Source: Chryseobacterium defluvii
GTDB taxonomy: Bacteria > Bacteroidota > Bacteroidia > Flavobacteriales > Weeksellaceae
NCBI RefSeq assembly: GCF_003634775.1
Contig: NZ_RBXB01000003.1
Coordinates: 806,001 to 870,000, forward strand
DNA: 64,000 nucleotides
Direction of reading: 5' to 3'
Part shown: positions 51,340-60,250 of the stretch, piece by piece
Layout of the letters: every line of letters begins with the position of its first letter
How positions within the stretch are numbered: position 1 is the first letter of the stretch
Program-made: the position numbers and the translations under genes
Notes under the pieces: generated by a model
Seen by the model: only the letters and a program-made list of their open reading frames with translations
Database searches by the model: none
What the model was told of the DNA's origin: nothing

Positions 51340-51383
51340 GATTCTTGGATTTTTTATCAAATTTAAATAAAAAACACATTGAT

Positions 51384-51406
51384 ATTCTCTCATTAGAGAA
51401 TTTTTT
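51384..51406. promoter_or_regulatory. Short palindrome between divergent doxX-like and peptide genes
   Basis: ATTCTCT / AGAGAAT arms with a 4-bp centre, followed by a plus-strand T-run. It may be an operator or a weak terminator insulating the two genes. Confidence 0.4.
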
Positions 51407-51429
51407 ATTATTTCATGCCTTATACTTTA

Positions 51430-51437
51430 TATATTTG
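51430..51437 (+). promoter_or_regulatory. -7 box before the double-glycine peptide gene
   Basis: TATATTTG, 29 bp before the start codon, matches TAnnTTTG exactly; a -33 TTG is not evident. Confidence 0.55.
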
Positions 51438-51466
51438 CTAAACCAAACCAACTAAACAGTAATATT

Positions 51467-51703
51467 ATGTTGAAAAATCTTCAAAAATTAAATCGCGAAA
51501 ACTTAAAGAAAATCAATGGTGGTGCGGAACCTTGTGATATAGCACCGATAGACTGCCCATGCATTGTTCCTCCCGGTCATCCGTGCCTTGGAGGTGGTGA
51601 TCCGGGTGGTGGCGGGACATTAGGATATTGCCCGAATGACGGAGCCTATATTCCTTGTGATCAGCTTTGTTCTGACGGCAGACAGCCGCTCTGTCCTTTA
51701 TAA
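51467..51703 (+). CDS. Double-glycine-leader, Cys-rich bacteriocin-like peptide precursor
   Basis: A 78-residue precursor. The leader (residues 1-19: LKNLQKLNRENLKKINGG in part) has the hydrophobic/charged spacing and terminal Gly-Gly of peptides cut and exported by C39-type ABC transporters. The core (~59 residues) contains eight cysteines (23, 30, 32, 40, 55, 64, 68, 76), many Pro and Gly, and few hydrophobic residues, so up to four disulfides could form. Chryseobacterium genomes carry families of similar GG peptides annotated bacteriocin-like. No transporter, immunity or modification gene is adjacent. It has its own promoter and a strong terminator. Confidence 0.8.
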   Translation: MLKNLQKLNRENLKKINGGAEPCDIAPIDCPCIVPPGHPCLGGGDPGGGGTLGYCPNDGAYIPCDQLCSDGRQPLCPL

Positions 51704-51705
51704 TT

Positions 51706-51735
51706 AAAAAAGCCCTCCAACCGGAGGGCTTTTTT
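51706..51735. terminator. Bidirectional terminator, peptide gene and AI-2E gene
   Basis: AGCCCTCC / GGAGGGCT perfect stem with a 4-nt loop, A-run before and T-run after, between convergent genes. Confidence 0.9.
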
Positions 51736-52846
51736 AATCCTTTTCTTGTAAGGTGATATTTTTAGAGATTTTATAGCTTTTTTTCTTTTTATGAGGCTTC
51801 TCTTCCTCTCCAAGTAATCTTCCCCAAGGTTTCAGATCTTCCACTCTTTCAAAGATGATCTTAATAATGGCGATGGCCGGAATACAGAGAAACATACCCG
51901 CAATACCCCAAAGGTGCTCTCCTATTACAATACCAATAAACGAGAACAGTGCATTGATTTTCACTTTGGAACCTACAACAAAAGGAAGAACAATATTTCC
52001 GTCGATAATGTGAACTCCTACATACCCGATAATAACATAAATGCAGGTTGCCGGTGTACTGGTAGCAAAAGCAATAAAGCACGATATTAAAAGGGAGATA
52101 AGTATTCCCAAATAAGGAATCACATTCAGCAATCCCGTTAAAACGCCTAAGAGAACAGCATACTTCACTCCTAAAACACTAAGCACAATAGTCGTAAATA
52201 TGGATACAATAATCACCTGAAGACAAAGCCCTATGATATATTTTTTGGTCATCACCCTTACTTCGTTGACTACTTCCTGCACACTGGATTTATGCTTTTC
52301 ATTAAAAACAGAAACGATGAAGTTGTTCAGAATTCTTCTGTAATTCAAAATAAAAATGAAAAAGAGAATAAAGAATATAATAAAACCAATTCCGGTTGAG
52401 AATATGCCAAAAGTAAAGCCGAGAATTACCCCGGAAGAAGATAAAAGCTTATTTAAGCCCTGATCAAGATAATCCAGCTGCTCATCAATTTTTACATGAA
52501 AAGTCTCAGAAACCCATTTTTGAAGGCTGTTGAAAACCGTATCAAATTGTGCCCTTAAATGAGGTATATCTTTGCTGAAACTGGACAGCTGTGATCCAAA
52601 GAAATATATAAGTCCGGTTAAAATAATCAGCATGATCATCACAGAAGTCATGGTAGATAAAGATCTCGGGAACCTTAGCTTTCTTTCCATAAAAGTAGCC
52701 ACCGGCAAAAACAGCATAGCCATTAAAAATGCAAGGAAAAAAGGAGAAAGAATACTCTGGCCTAAAGCCAGAAGATATCCGATACCAATGATGGAAACGA
52801 CAACAAGGGTAAGTTTCAGGAGAAAAGGGATTCTAAAAAAGTTCAT
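51734..52846 (-). CDS. AI-2E family transporter
   Basis: A 370-residue protein with about eight membrane helices, including pairs near residues 10-65 and 155-180 and a group at ~210-330. Family blocks are IPYLGILISLLISC and IDGNIVLPFVVGSKVKINALFSFIGIVIGEHLWGIAGMFLCIPAIAI. Members include exporters of autoinducer-2 but also Na+/H+ antiporters, so the substrate is not decided. The C-terminal tail is basic (EEKPHKKKKSYKISKN). No luxS or lsr genes are present here. Confidence 0.87.
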   Translation of the reverse strand: MNFFRIPFLLKLTLVVVSIIGIGYLLALGQSILSPFFLAFLMAMLFLPVATFMERKLRFPRSLSTMTSVMIMLIILTGLIYFFGSQLSSFSKDIPHLRAQFDTVFNSLQKWVSETFHVKIDEQLDYLDQGLNKLLSSSGVILGFTFGIFSTGIGFIIFFILFFIFILNYRRILNNFIVSVFNEKHKSSVQEVVNEVRVMTKKYIIGLCLQVIIVSIFTTIVLSVLGVKYAVLLGVLTGLLNVIPYLGILISLLISCFIAFATSTPATCIYVIIGYVGVHIIDGNIVLPFVVGSKVKINALFSFIGIVIGEHLWGIAGMFLCIPAIAIIKIIFERVEDLKPWGRLLGEEEKPHKKKKSYKISKNITLQEKD

Positions 52847-52943
52847 TTTGCAGTTATTCAGTATAAAAATACTAAAAAGCCCTTAATTGGAAGGCTTCAT
52901 CATCTTTATAATTTGATTAATTTATTTCTTCCGCAAAGTATGA

Positions 52944-52979
52944 AAATAAAACTCGCTCCAACTATGGAGCGAATTTTTT
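52944..52979 (-). terminator. Terminator after lon (minus strand)
   Basis: TCGCTCCA / TGGAGCGA perfect stem with a 4-nt loop; the plus-strand A-rich run at 52944-52951 provides the T-tract for lon. Confidence 0.8.
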
Positions 52980-53004
52980 ATTGAGAGTTAATATGTATAA
53001 ATTT

Positions 53005-55416
53005 TTATTTTTCGATAGCGATGTCAATTACTTCCTCCATTCTGTTTACGTAATGAACTTTCAGGTTTTTTAAATAATCTTTCTTGATTTCTTCCACATC
53101 TTTTCTGTTAGCTTCACAAAGAATTACATCTTTAATTCCGGCTCTGGTAGCTGCTAAAAGCTTTTCTTTAATTCCACCTACAGGAAGCACTTTACCTCTT
53201 AAAGTAATTTCCCCCGTCATGGCCATATGCGGTTTTACTTTTTTATTCTTAAAAGAAGATACCATGGATGTTAACATCGCAATACCTGCAGAAGGTCCGT
53301 CTTTAGGTGTTGCCCCTTCAGGAACGTGAACGTGGATGTTTTTCTTTTCCAGATCCTCCTGATCAATTCCAAGCTCATGATGCTTCGCCTTAATATACTC
53401 TAAAGCAATTGTAGCCGATTCCTTCATCACGGTTCCCAGATTACCGGTCATCGTAAGAGTTCCTTTACCATTGCTTAAAATACTTTCAATGAATAAGATA
53501 TCTCCTCCCACACTTGTCCAGGCCAATCCTGTAACCACTCCCGGGACTCCGGTAATTTCAGATAAGCTCTTCGGTCTTGGGACTCCTAAAATTTCATCTA
53601 CTTTTTCAAGAGAAATTTTACGGTCGTATTCTTTCAATAATGCCGTTTGTAAAGCTACCCAACGGGCAATGGAAGCGATTCTTTTCTCTAAAGATCTTAC
53701 TCCGCTTTCAGAAGTATGTGCTTCAATAATATGCTTAAGTTCAGAATTTCCAAGCTTGAATGATTTAGAATCCAAACCATTTTCCTCCTGCTGCTTTTTG
53801 ATGAGGTGTCTTTTGGCAATCTCTATCTTTTCTTCCAATGTATATCCTGCGATTTGGATGATCTCTGTTCTGTCCAAAAGAGGAGTCTGTATCGTTGAAA
53901 GAGAGTTGGCTGTAGCAATGAACATTACTTTAGATAGATTATAACCCATTTCTAAGAAATTATCATAGAAAGATTTATTCTGTTCAGGATCAAGAACTTC
54001 CAGAAGCGCTGAACTCGGGTCTCCGTGAAGACCTTGCCCGATCTTATCAATCTCATCCAAAACAATAACAGGATTCGATGTTCCGGACTTTTTAATAGAC
54101 TGGAGAATTCTTCCGGCCATTGCACCAATATAGGTTTTTCTATGTCCCCTGATCTCACTTTCATCATGAAGGCCACCCAATGATAATCTTACGTATTTTC
54201 TGCCTAAAGCATCTGCAATTGATTTTCCTAAAGAAGTTTTACCCACTCCGGGAGGACCAACCAAAAGAAGGATAGGAGATCTCATATTGTTTTTCAATTT
54301 TAGAACAGCCATATGTTCCAAAATCCTTTTTTTGATATCTTCCAGTCCGAAATGAGCCTTATCTAAAACTTTTTCGGCTCTGGCAATGTCAAAAATATCT
54401 TTAGTATAAGTTTCCCAGGGAAGATCCGTAAAAAAATCCAGATAATTTCTCTGAACATTATAATCCGGAGAATTAGGGTTCTGGCGTTGAAGTCTGCCGA
54501 TTTCTTTCTGGAAATGCTCCTCCACTTCATTGTTCCATTTTTTGGCTCTGGCTTTTTTGATCAGTTCTTCAACATCACTTTCCGGACCGCCTCCCAATTC
54601 CTCCTGAATGGTTCTGATCTGTTGATTTAAAAAATATTCTCTTTGCTGCTTATCCAGGTCTTTTGATGTCTTCTGATGAATCTGATTTCTCAATTCCAGT
54701 TTTCTGAAATCTTCATGCATCATCTCATAACATTTATTTGCCCTTTCTATCAGGTTTTTCTCTTCAAGCAGTTTCTGCTTGTCTGCCGGTGAGAAATTAG
54801 CATTGGTGCAGATGAAATTTAATAAATCATCATTATTATTGATGTTTTTAATCGCAAAATTGGCCGCGTTGGGAATGTTAGGATCAAGTTCGATAATCTT
54901 TAAAGCCAGATCCTTGATGTTTTCAAGCAAGGCTTCATATTCTTCTATATTTTTAGGCTTATTGTCTTTCAGCTTGGAAATTTCAGCTTTAAAATAAGGC
55001 TGTGTTTCAACGTACTTTTTGACCTTAAACCGGTGAAACCCTTTAGTAATGGCTGTAATATTCCCTTCAGGAAGCTTGATGATTTTGATGATCTTAGCCA
55101 AGGTACCAATCTGAAAAAGATCCTTCTCGGCAGGTTGCTCTAAATCTGAATTTTTCTGGCTGATAATTCCGATAAGATCTCCATTTTTTTGGGCCTCTTC
55201 AAGCAGTTGTATAGATGTTTTTCTTCCTGCCGTAATAGGAATCACCACATTCGGGAACATTACCATATTTCTTACGGGAAGTATAGGGAATATTTTCTGT
55301 TCGGAATTTTTCTCAGTCTCGGTAAGGTCGGAAAGATTGATCTCCTCGGCCACAATATCGAATCCGTCGCTGATTATTTCTTCTAAACTCATATCTTCAA
55401 ATTCTGTCATAGTCAA
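53005..55416 (-). CDS. lon: ATP-dependent protease Lon (endopeptidase La)
   Basis: An 803-residue cytoplasmic AAA+ protease. An N-terminal substrate domain (~40-240) and coiled coil precede the ATPase with Walker A GPPGVGKTS near residue 387 and Walker B VIVLDEIDKIG. The peptidase dyad is Ser709 (PKDGPSAGIAM) and Lys750 (GGIKEKLLAA). Length is normal. A 17-bp perfect palindrome (55420-55436) sits 4 bp before the start and a second inverted repeat lies at 55507-55531, suggesting stress-dependent control. The start may alternatively be the Met two codons later. Confidence 0.96.
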   Translation of the reverse strand: MTMTEFEDMSLEEIISDGFDIVAEEINLSDLTETEKNSEQKIFPILPVRNMVMFPNVVIPITAGRKTSIQLLEEAQKNGDLIGIISQKNSDLEQPAEKDLFQIGTLAKIIKIIKLPEGNITAITKGFHRFKVKKYVETQPYFKAEISKLKDNKPKNIEEYEALLENIKDLALKIIELDPNIPNAANFAIKNINNNDDLLNFICTNANFSPADKQKLLEEKNLIERANKCYEMMHEDFRKLELRNQIHQKTSKDLDKQQREYFLNQQIRTIQEELGGGPESDVEELIKKARAKKWNNEVEEHFQKEIGRLQRQNPNSPDYNVQRNYLDFFTDLPWETYTKDIFDIARAEKVLDKAHFGLEDIKKRILEHMAVLKLKNNMRSPILLLVGPPGVGKTSLGKSIADALGRKYVRLSLGGLHDESEIRGHRKTYIGAMAGRILQSIKKSGTSNPVIVLDEIDKIGQGLHGDPSSALLEVLDPEQNKSFYDNFLEMGYNLSKVMFIATANSLSTIQTPLLDRTEIIQIAGYTLEEKIEIAKRHLIKKQQEENGLDSKSFKLGNSELKHIIEAHTSESGVRSLEKRIASIARWVALQTALLKEYDRKISLEKVDEILGVPRPKSLSEITGVPGVVTGLAWTSVGGDILFIESILSNGKGTLTMTGNLGTVMKESATIALEYIKAKHHELGIDQEDLEKKNIHVHVPEGATPKDGPSAGIAMLTSMVSSFKNKKVKPHMAMTGEITLRGKVLPVGGIKEKLLAATRAGIKDVILCEANRKDVEEIKKDYLKNLKVHYVNRMEEVIDIAIEK

Positions 55417-55419
55417 TCG

Positions 55420-55436
55420 AATGACAAATTGTCATT
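55420..55436. promoter_or_regulatory. 17-bp palindrome at the lon start
   Basis: AATGACAAATTGTCATT is fully symmetric around 55428 and ends 4 bp before the lon ATG. Its position would let a bound protein block transcription or translation initiation. Confidence 0.55.
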
Positions 55437-55506
55437 TCAGTTTTAAATCGTTAAAGTGATATTTTGATAATATACTGCAAGAATACCAGATATACTATAT
55501 CATTTT

Positions 55507-55531
55507 AAATGGCACAATACTTATGCCATTT
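55507..55531. promoter_or_regulatory. Inverted repeat between lon and ppiase gene
   Basis: AAATGGCA and TGCCATTT with a 9-bp centre, perfect over 8 bp. It lies mid-way in the 255-bp divergent region and could control either gene. Confidence 0.45.
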
Positions 55532-55671
55532 GTATTTTGGTGAGAAATCTGGTCAAAATTTCCTTTTTTGTATAAGATTGAGTTTAAAAAGATTAAAAAA
55601 AGCATATACGTTTCTGTAATTTCTTAAAAATGTGTATTTTCGCAAACTGATAAAAAACTATAATTTATAAA

Positions 55672-57825
55672 ATGGCAATTTTAGGACAGATTAGGAATAG
55701 ACCTTGGCTTTTGATGGGAGTAATTGCGTTGGCACTTTTAGCCTTCTTGGTGAATCCTGACAGTATCGATAAGGTTTTTGGAAAAAATCCTGATGTTTTA
55801 GGAAAAGTGAATGGTGAAAAAATTACTCGTGAAGAGTACAATGATCAGCTTTTCGTACTTCAGCAGCAGGCAGAGCAACAAGGTCAGCCAAAGAATGGTC
55901 TTGAAGAACAGGCTTGGCAATTGTTGGTGCAATCTAAGCTTATCAAGCAACAATTTGAAAAAATGGGGTTTGAAATGACGGAAGATTACTTTTGGAATCA
56001 GATCCAGTATGATCAGTTGTTTGCCCAAAACCAGCAATTCTTCGATGAGAAAGGGAATTTTAAAACCCAGGAACTTAAAAAACAAATTGAAGAATTAAAG
56101 AATGCTAGTCCTGAAGGTTACAACCAGTGGTTGAAATCTAAAAAAGCTATCGAATACAGATTGATGGCAAGACAGGTATTTGCAAACCTTTCTGCAGGAA
56201 TCACGACAGGGAAGAAAGAAGCTGAAGAATTAATGAAGCAGAGAGACCAGCTTGCTGATATCGATTTTGTAAAAATTGATTATGCGGCTTATCTTCAAAA
56301 AACTAAAATCAATGTTTCTACTGAGGATCTTGCCAATTATATTAAGCAGCATCCTGTCATGTTCAAAACAGAACCGAGCAGAAATATTGGGATCGTATAT
56401 TTTCCTTCTCAGCCAAGTGCAGCAGATGAAGCAGCAACTCAGAAAGAAATTACAAAATTATTTTCAGGAGGTACGGATGCCAGTGGAGGTAAGGAAAATT
56501 TCCAGAATACAACCAACGATTCTATGTTCGTAATGGCTAATTCTGATATGCCTTTCAGTAATCAGTATTTAAAGCCTAATCAATTGCCTCAGACTATTCA
56601 GGGGCAGATTGCAACTGCTGCAATCGGTCAGACTTTCGGCCCTTATAAAGAGCAAAACGTTTATGTAGTATCTAAGCTTTTAGATAAAAAAACATCTGAT
56701 TCTACATTATCAAGACATATCCTTATTGCATTCAAGGGAAGCCCTGCAGGAGAAGGTGTTACAAGGTCTAAAGAAGCGGCTAAAAAATTAGCGGATTCTA
56801 TTGGAGCTATCGTAAAAACTGATCCGGCTAAATTTACAGACTTCATTAAGCTTTCCAATGACCCTAATTCTGCGGCTCAAGGAGGAAGCTTAGGATGGAC
56901 TACACCGGAAACGCCTTTTGTTCCTGAATTCTTAACCTACCTTGCAAACAATCCTAAAGGAGCAACAGGAGTGGTGGAAACACAATTCGGATACCATATC
57001 ATTAATATTCAGGATAAAAAACCTGGAGCAATGGGTTATAAAGTGGCTAACCTTGTGAAAGCTGTTAAGCCTTCCGAAGCTACTGAAGCTGATACGGATA
57101 AAAAAGCAAGAAGATTTATCCAACAGGTTCAAGGAAAATCTTTCAACGATTTCGTAAATATTGCTAAAAAATCTAATTACCAGTTCTCTAATCCTAAAGC
57201 GGCTAAAAGATTCGATGGTCAGCTACAAGGTTTAGGTACGGATAAAGATTCTGAGATCCTTGCATGGGCATTCGATAAGAAAAGAGAGAAAGGAGATACA
57301 GAATTTTTTACGGTAGACGGAACAGGAGATAAAATTGTAGTATATCTTAACGGAAAACAGGAAAAAGGCCTTGCTGATCCGGAATCTGTAAGAGACCAGA
57401 TCGAAGTTATTGTTAAAAATAAATTGGCGGCAAAACAAATCTCTGATAAAATTGCTGCAGCCAAAGCATCCAACTTAGATCAGATTGCAAAAATGTTTGC
57501 CACTACAAAACAAACGGCACAGGTGAATCTTTTAAATCCTTCAGTAGGCGGATCAATGGAGCCTAAAGTTGCAGGTGCTGCATTTGGAGTTAAAAAAGGT
57601 AAGATTTCTAATGCGGTTGAAGGAGGTACAGGAGTTTATGTGCTGATCAAAAAGAATGAAACCGTAAACAAACAACCGGGAGATCTTAAACAACTGACAG
57701 AATCTATTACCCAGAGAAATGCGGGAATGTTCGGGCAGGCATGGATGAAGAGTTTACAGGATAATGCAGATATTGAAGATTATAGAATTGAGATCTGGAG
57801 TAAGCTTGGAACACAGCAACAATAA
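55672..57825 (+). CDS. Membrane-anchored peptidylprolyl isomerase (SurA N-terminal/PpiC domains, PpiD-like)
   Basis: A 717-residue chaperone-like isomerase. One membrane helix (residues ~12-28, LLMGVIALALLAFLV) anchors it in the inner membrane with the rest periplasmic. Residues ~40-170 are the SurA_N-like helical region (VNGEKITREEYNDQLFVLQQQ), ~345-450 is a parvulin PpiC domain (SRHILIAFKG...GGSLGWTTPETPFVPEF...TQFGYHIINI), and a second, degenerate parvulin-like part lies at ~560-660. It helps outer-membrane and secreted proteins fold. A near-consensus -7 box TATTTTCG is at 55635-55642. Confidence 0.9.
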   Translation: MAILGQIRNRPWLLMGVIALALLAFLVNPDSIDKVFGKNPDVLGKVNGEKITREEYNDQLFVLQQQAEQQGQPKNGLEEQAWQLLVQSKLIKQQFEKMGFEMTEDYFWNQIQYDQLFAQNQQFFDEKGNFKTQELKKQIEELKNASPEGYNQWLKSKKAIEYRLMARQVFANLSAGITTGKKEAEELMKQRDQLADIDFVKIDYAAYLQKTKINVSTEDLANYIKQHPVMFKTEPSRNIGIVYFPSQPSAADEAATQKEITKLFSGGTDASGGKENFQNTTNDSMFVMANSDMPFSNQYLKPNQLPQTIQGQIATAAIGQTFGPYKEQNVYVVSKLLDKKTSDSTLSRHILIAFKGSPAGEGVTRSKEAAKKLADSIGAIVKTDPAKFTDFIKLSNDPNSAAQGGSLGWTTPETPFVPEFLTYLANNPKGATGVVETQFGYHIINIQDKKPGAMGYKVANLVKAVKPSEATEADTDKKARRFIQQVQGKSFNDFVNIAKKSNYQFSNPKAAKRFDGQLQGLGTDKDSEILAWAFDKKREKGDTEFFTVDGTGDKIVVYLNGKQEKGLADPESVRDQIEVIVKNKLAAKQISDKIAAAKASNLDQIAKMFATTKQTAQVNLLNPSVGGSMEPKVAGAAFGVKKGKISNAVEGGTGVYVLIKKNETVNKQPGDLKQLTESITQRNAGMFGQAWMKSLQDNADIEDYRIEIWSKLGTQQQ

Positions 57826-57844
57826 AAATAAAATTCATTTATAT

Positions 57845-57873
57845 AAAGCGGCAAACTTTTTGCCGCTTTTTTT
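57845..57873 (+). terminator. Terminator after PpiD-like gene
   Basis: AAAGCGGCAAA / TTTGCCGCTTT perfect stem with a 3-nt loop and T-run. Confidence 0.9.
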
Positions 57874-57918
57874 GTATTTAACGCAGAGCAAGAAAGAAAA
57901 ACATTAATTTAAATGTCT

Positions 57919-57926
57919 TATATTTG
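57919..57926 (+). promoter_or_regulatory. -7 box before MCE protein gene
   Basis: TATATTTG, 21 bp before the GTG start, matches TAnnTTTG. Confidence 0.5.
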
Positions 57927-57947
57927 CTCATAGAAAAAATTTAGCAA

Positions 57948-58898
57948 GTGAAGTTCAGTAAAGAATTAAAAGCTGGTGTGATCGCACTTTTGGCTATTGT
58001 AGGCTTTGTGTTATTATTTCAATTTATGAAAGGCAGAAGTCTTTTCACTACCGATAATATATTTTACGCAAGATATGATAATGTAGAAGGACTGGCTCAA
58101 TCTTCTCCTGTTTCGATCAACGGATTAAAGGTGGGGCAAGTGGATAAGATTATTCCTCAGACTGCAAAAGACGGGAAAATCCATTTTATTGTAAAAGTTA
58201 CCATAGATAATAACTTTGAATTCTCAAAGAATTCTACCCTTGAAATTTTCGAGCCGGGATTAATGTCCGGTAAGGAGATGAGAGTAAATCTAATGTATGG
58301 TGGCCCCACTGCAAAAGATGGAGACACCTTACAGGGTGCTTTCAAATTATCCATGATGAATAACCTGTCTTCTCAGGTAGGGCCTGTTAAAGACCAATTA
58401 CAGGTTGTCCTTCACCGTGTAGATTCATTAATGACTAATGCGAATCAGCTAGTAGACGCTCAGAACAGGGCAGAAATCAGAGCATTATTAAGCAATCTTA
58501 ATAAAACTGTTGGCGCATTGCAAACTACAGCAGCAAGTGTAAATTCATTGGTAGGAAACAATGATCCTAAACTTCAAAAAGTATTGGATGATGCGAGCTT
58601 AACGATGCAAAGTGGTAAAGTTACATTAGATAAATACGGAACCCTGGCTGAAAGCATTGATACTAAAAAGCTGAATGCTACGATTGCTAATTTAGATGCC
58701 ACAGTAGGAAAACTGAACCAGGTGATCGGTGGAATTGATAGCGGACAGGGAAGCTTAGGGAAGCTAATGAAAGACGAGCAGCTTTACAACAATCTGAATT
58801 CTGCATCTACAAATCTGAATTCGTTAATCGAAGATATGAAGGCCAATCCGAAAAGATATATCAACTTCTCCGTTTTTGGTAAGAACAATAAAGACTAA
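57948..58898 (+). CDS. MCE family lipid-transport protein, MlaD-like
   Basis: A 316-residue protein with one N-terminal membrane helix (residues ~9-27, GVIALLAIVGFVLLFQF) and an MCE domain (~38-120: FYARYDNVEGLAQSSPVSINGLKVGQVDKI and EIFEPGLMSGKEMRVNL). The rest is a long helical region that in MlaD-like proteins forms a barrel or needle across the periplasm. The first codon is GTG; no nearby ATG gives a complete signal anchor. It is the likely partner of the MlaE/MlaF pair at 39.8-41.4 kb, encoded apart from it. The next gene follows after 15 bp. Confidence 0.9.
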   Translation: MKFSKELKAGVIALLAIVGFVLLFQFMKGRSLFTTDNIFYARYDNVEGLAQSSPVSINGLKVGQVDKIIPQTAKDGKIHFIVKVTIDNNFEFSKNSTLEIFEPGLMSGKEMRVNLMYGGPTAKDGDTLQGAFKLSMMNNLSSQVGPVKDQLQVVLHRVDSLMTNANQLVDAQNRAEIRALLSNLNKTVGALQTTAASVNSLVGNNDPKLQKVLDDASLTMQSGKVTLDKYGTLAESIDTKKLNATIANLDATVGKLNQVIGGIDSGQGSLGKLMKDEQLYNNLNSASTNLNSLIEDMKANPKRYINFSVFGKNNKD

Positions 58899-58913
58899 TA
58901 ACTCATAAACCTT

Positions 58914-60239
58914 ATGCAGTATATTGATAATATAATTTTCCTGATTTTATTAGTTGCAGGTTTCGGGCTTTTTGCAAAAAGCTTACAAAAGATCTATCGG
59001 AATATCAGATTAGGAAGAGAAATCAACCGGAATGACAGAAAAGCTGAACGTTGGGAAACCATGGCTAGAGTGGCAATGGGCCAGAGCAAAATGGTAAAAC
59101 GTCCTGTTGCAGGGATTTTACACCTTTTTGTGTATGTTGGTTTCATTATCATCAATATAGAACTTATAGAAATTATTGTTGACGGATTATTCGGAACACA
59201 CCGGTTTTTGGCAACGATCTTAGGACATGGATTTTATAATGCTTTTACGGCAACACTGGAAATTCTGGCTCTTTTAGTCGTTATTGGTGTTGTTGTATTC
59301 TTTATCCGAAGAAATTTTTACGGAGTTAAGAGATTAACGATGAAAGAGCTTTTCGGATGGCCAAAGCAAGACGCGAACTGGATCCTGATCATTGAATTTG
59401 CTTTAATGGTGGCTTTCTTTACGATGAATACTTCTGATTGGGTACTGCAACAGAAAGGTTTACTTCCTGAACACGGAAGTTTCCCGATCAGTTCCACTAT
59501 TTTGGCTCCTATCTTTAATAACTTTGGAGACAGTTTCCTATTCTTTACAGAAAAAGCAGCATGGTGGTTTCACTTTGTAGGAATTTTGTTCTTCATGAAC
59601 TATCTTTATTACTCAAAACATTTACATATTATTTTAGCATTTCCAAGTACCTGGTATGCTAATCTGGAAAAGAAAGGGAAATTTAATAACCTGGAATCCG
59701 TTACCAAAGAAATCAAATTGATGATGGATCCTAACGCAGATCCTTATGCTGCACCGGCGGAAGGCGAGACCGAAGCTCCGTCAAAATTCGGAGCGGAAGA
59801 TGTGTTTGATCTAAACCAGGTTCAGCTACTGAATGCCTATTCCTGTACGGAATGCGGAAGATGTACTGCTGTGTGTCCTGCGAATATTACCGGTAAAAAG
59901 CTTTCTCCAAGATTAATCCTTATGAAAACCAGAGACCGTCTGGAAGAAGTAGGAAAAAATATTGATAAAAACGGAAAGTTTGTGGATGATGGTAAAAAAT
60001 TATTAAACGATTATATTACCAAAGAAGAACTTTGGGCTTGTACCACATGTAATGCGTGTACCGAGGCTTGTCCTGTACTGTTGGATCCTCTTTCCATTAT
60101 CTTTGAAATGAGAAGATTCCTGGTGATGGAACAATCAGCGGCTCCTCAGGAACTTAACCTGATGATGACCAATGTAGAGAATAATGCCGCTCCGTGGCAA
60201 TATAATCAGGCCGATCGTTTAAATTGGGCAAATGATTAA
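58914..60239 (+). CDS. Membrane (Fe-S)-binding oxidoreductase subunit, HdrC/GlpC-like with heme-type membrane domain
   Basis: A 441-residue protein. The N-terminal half has about five membrane helices (~5-25, ~65-85, ~110-130, ~155-175, ~210-235) like the gamma subunit of nitrate reductase/DsrM, with histidines suited to heme binding. The C-terminal half has two 4Fe-4S motifs, CTECGRCTAVCPA and CTTCNACTEACPV. It pairs with the CCG-domain protein at 60861, as HdrC with HdrB, to move electrons between a quinone pool and a soluble donor. The exact donor is unknown. A short exported protein gene lies between them. Confidence 0.88.
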   Translation: MQYIDNIIFLILLVAGFGLFAKSLQKIYRNIRLGREINRNDRKAERWETMARVAMGQSKMVKRPVAGILHLFVYVGFIIINIELIEIIVDGLFGTHRFLATILGHGFYNAFTATLEILALLVVIGVVVFFIRRNFYGVKRLTMKELFGWPKQDANWILIIEFALMVAFFTMNTSDWVLQQKGLLPEHGSFPISSTILAPIFNNFGDSFLFFTEKAAWWFHFVGILFFMNYLYYSKHLHIILAFPSTWYANLEKKGKFNNLESVTKEIKLMMDPNADPYAAPAEGETEAPSKFGAEDVFDLNQVQLLNAYSCTECGRCTAVCPANITGKKLSPRLILMKTRDRLEEVGKNIDKNGKFVDDGKKLLNDYITKEELWACTTCNACTEACPVLLDPLSIIFEMRRFLVMEQSAAPQELNLMMTNVENNAAPWQYNQADRLNWAND

Positions 60240-60250
60240 AAGCTCAAAAG

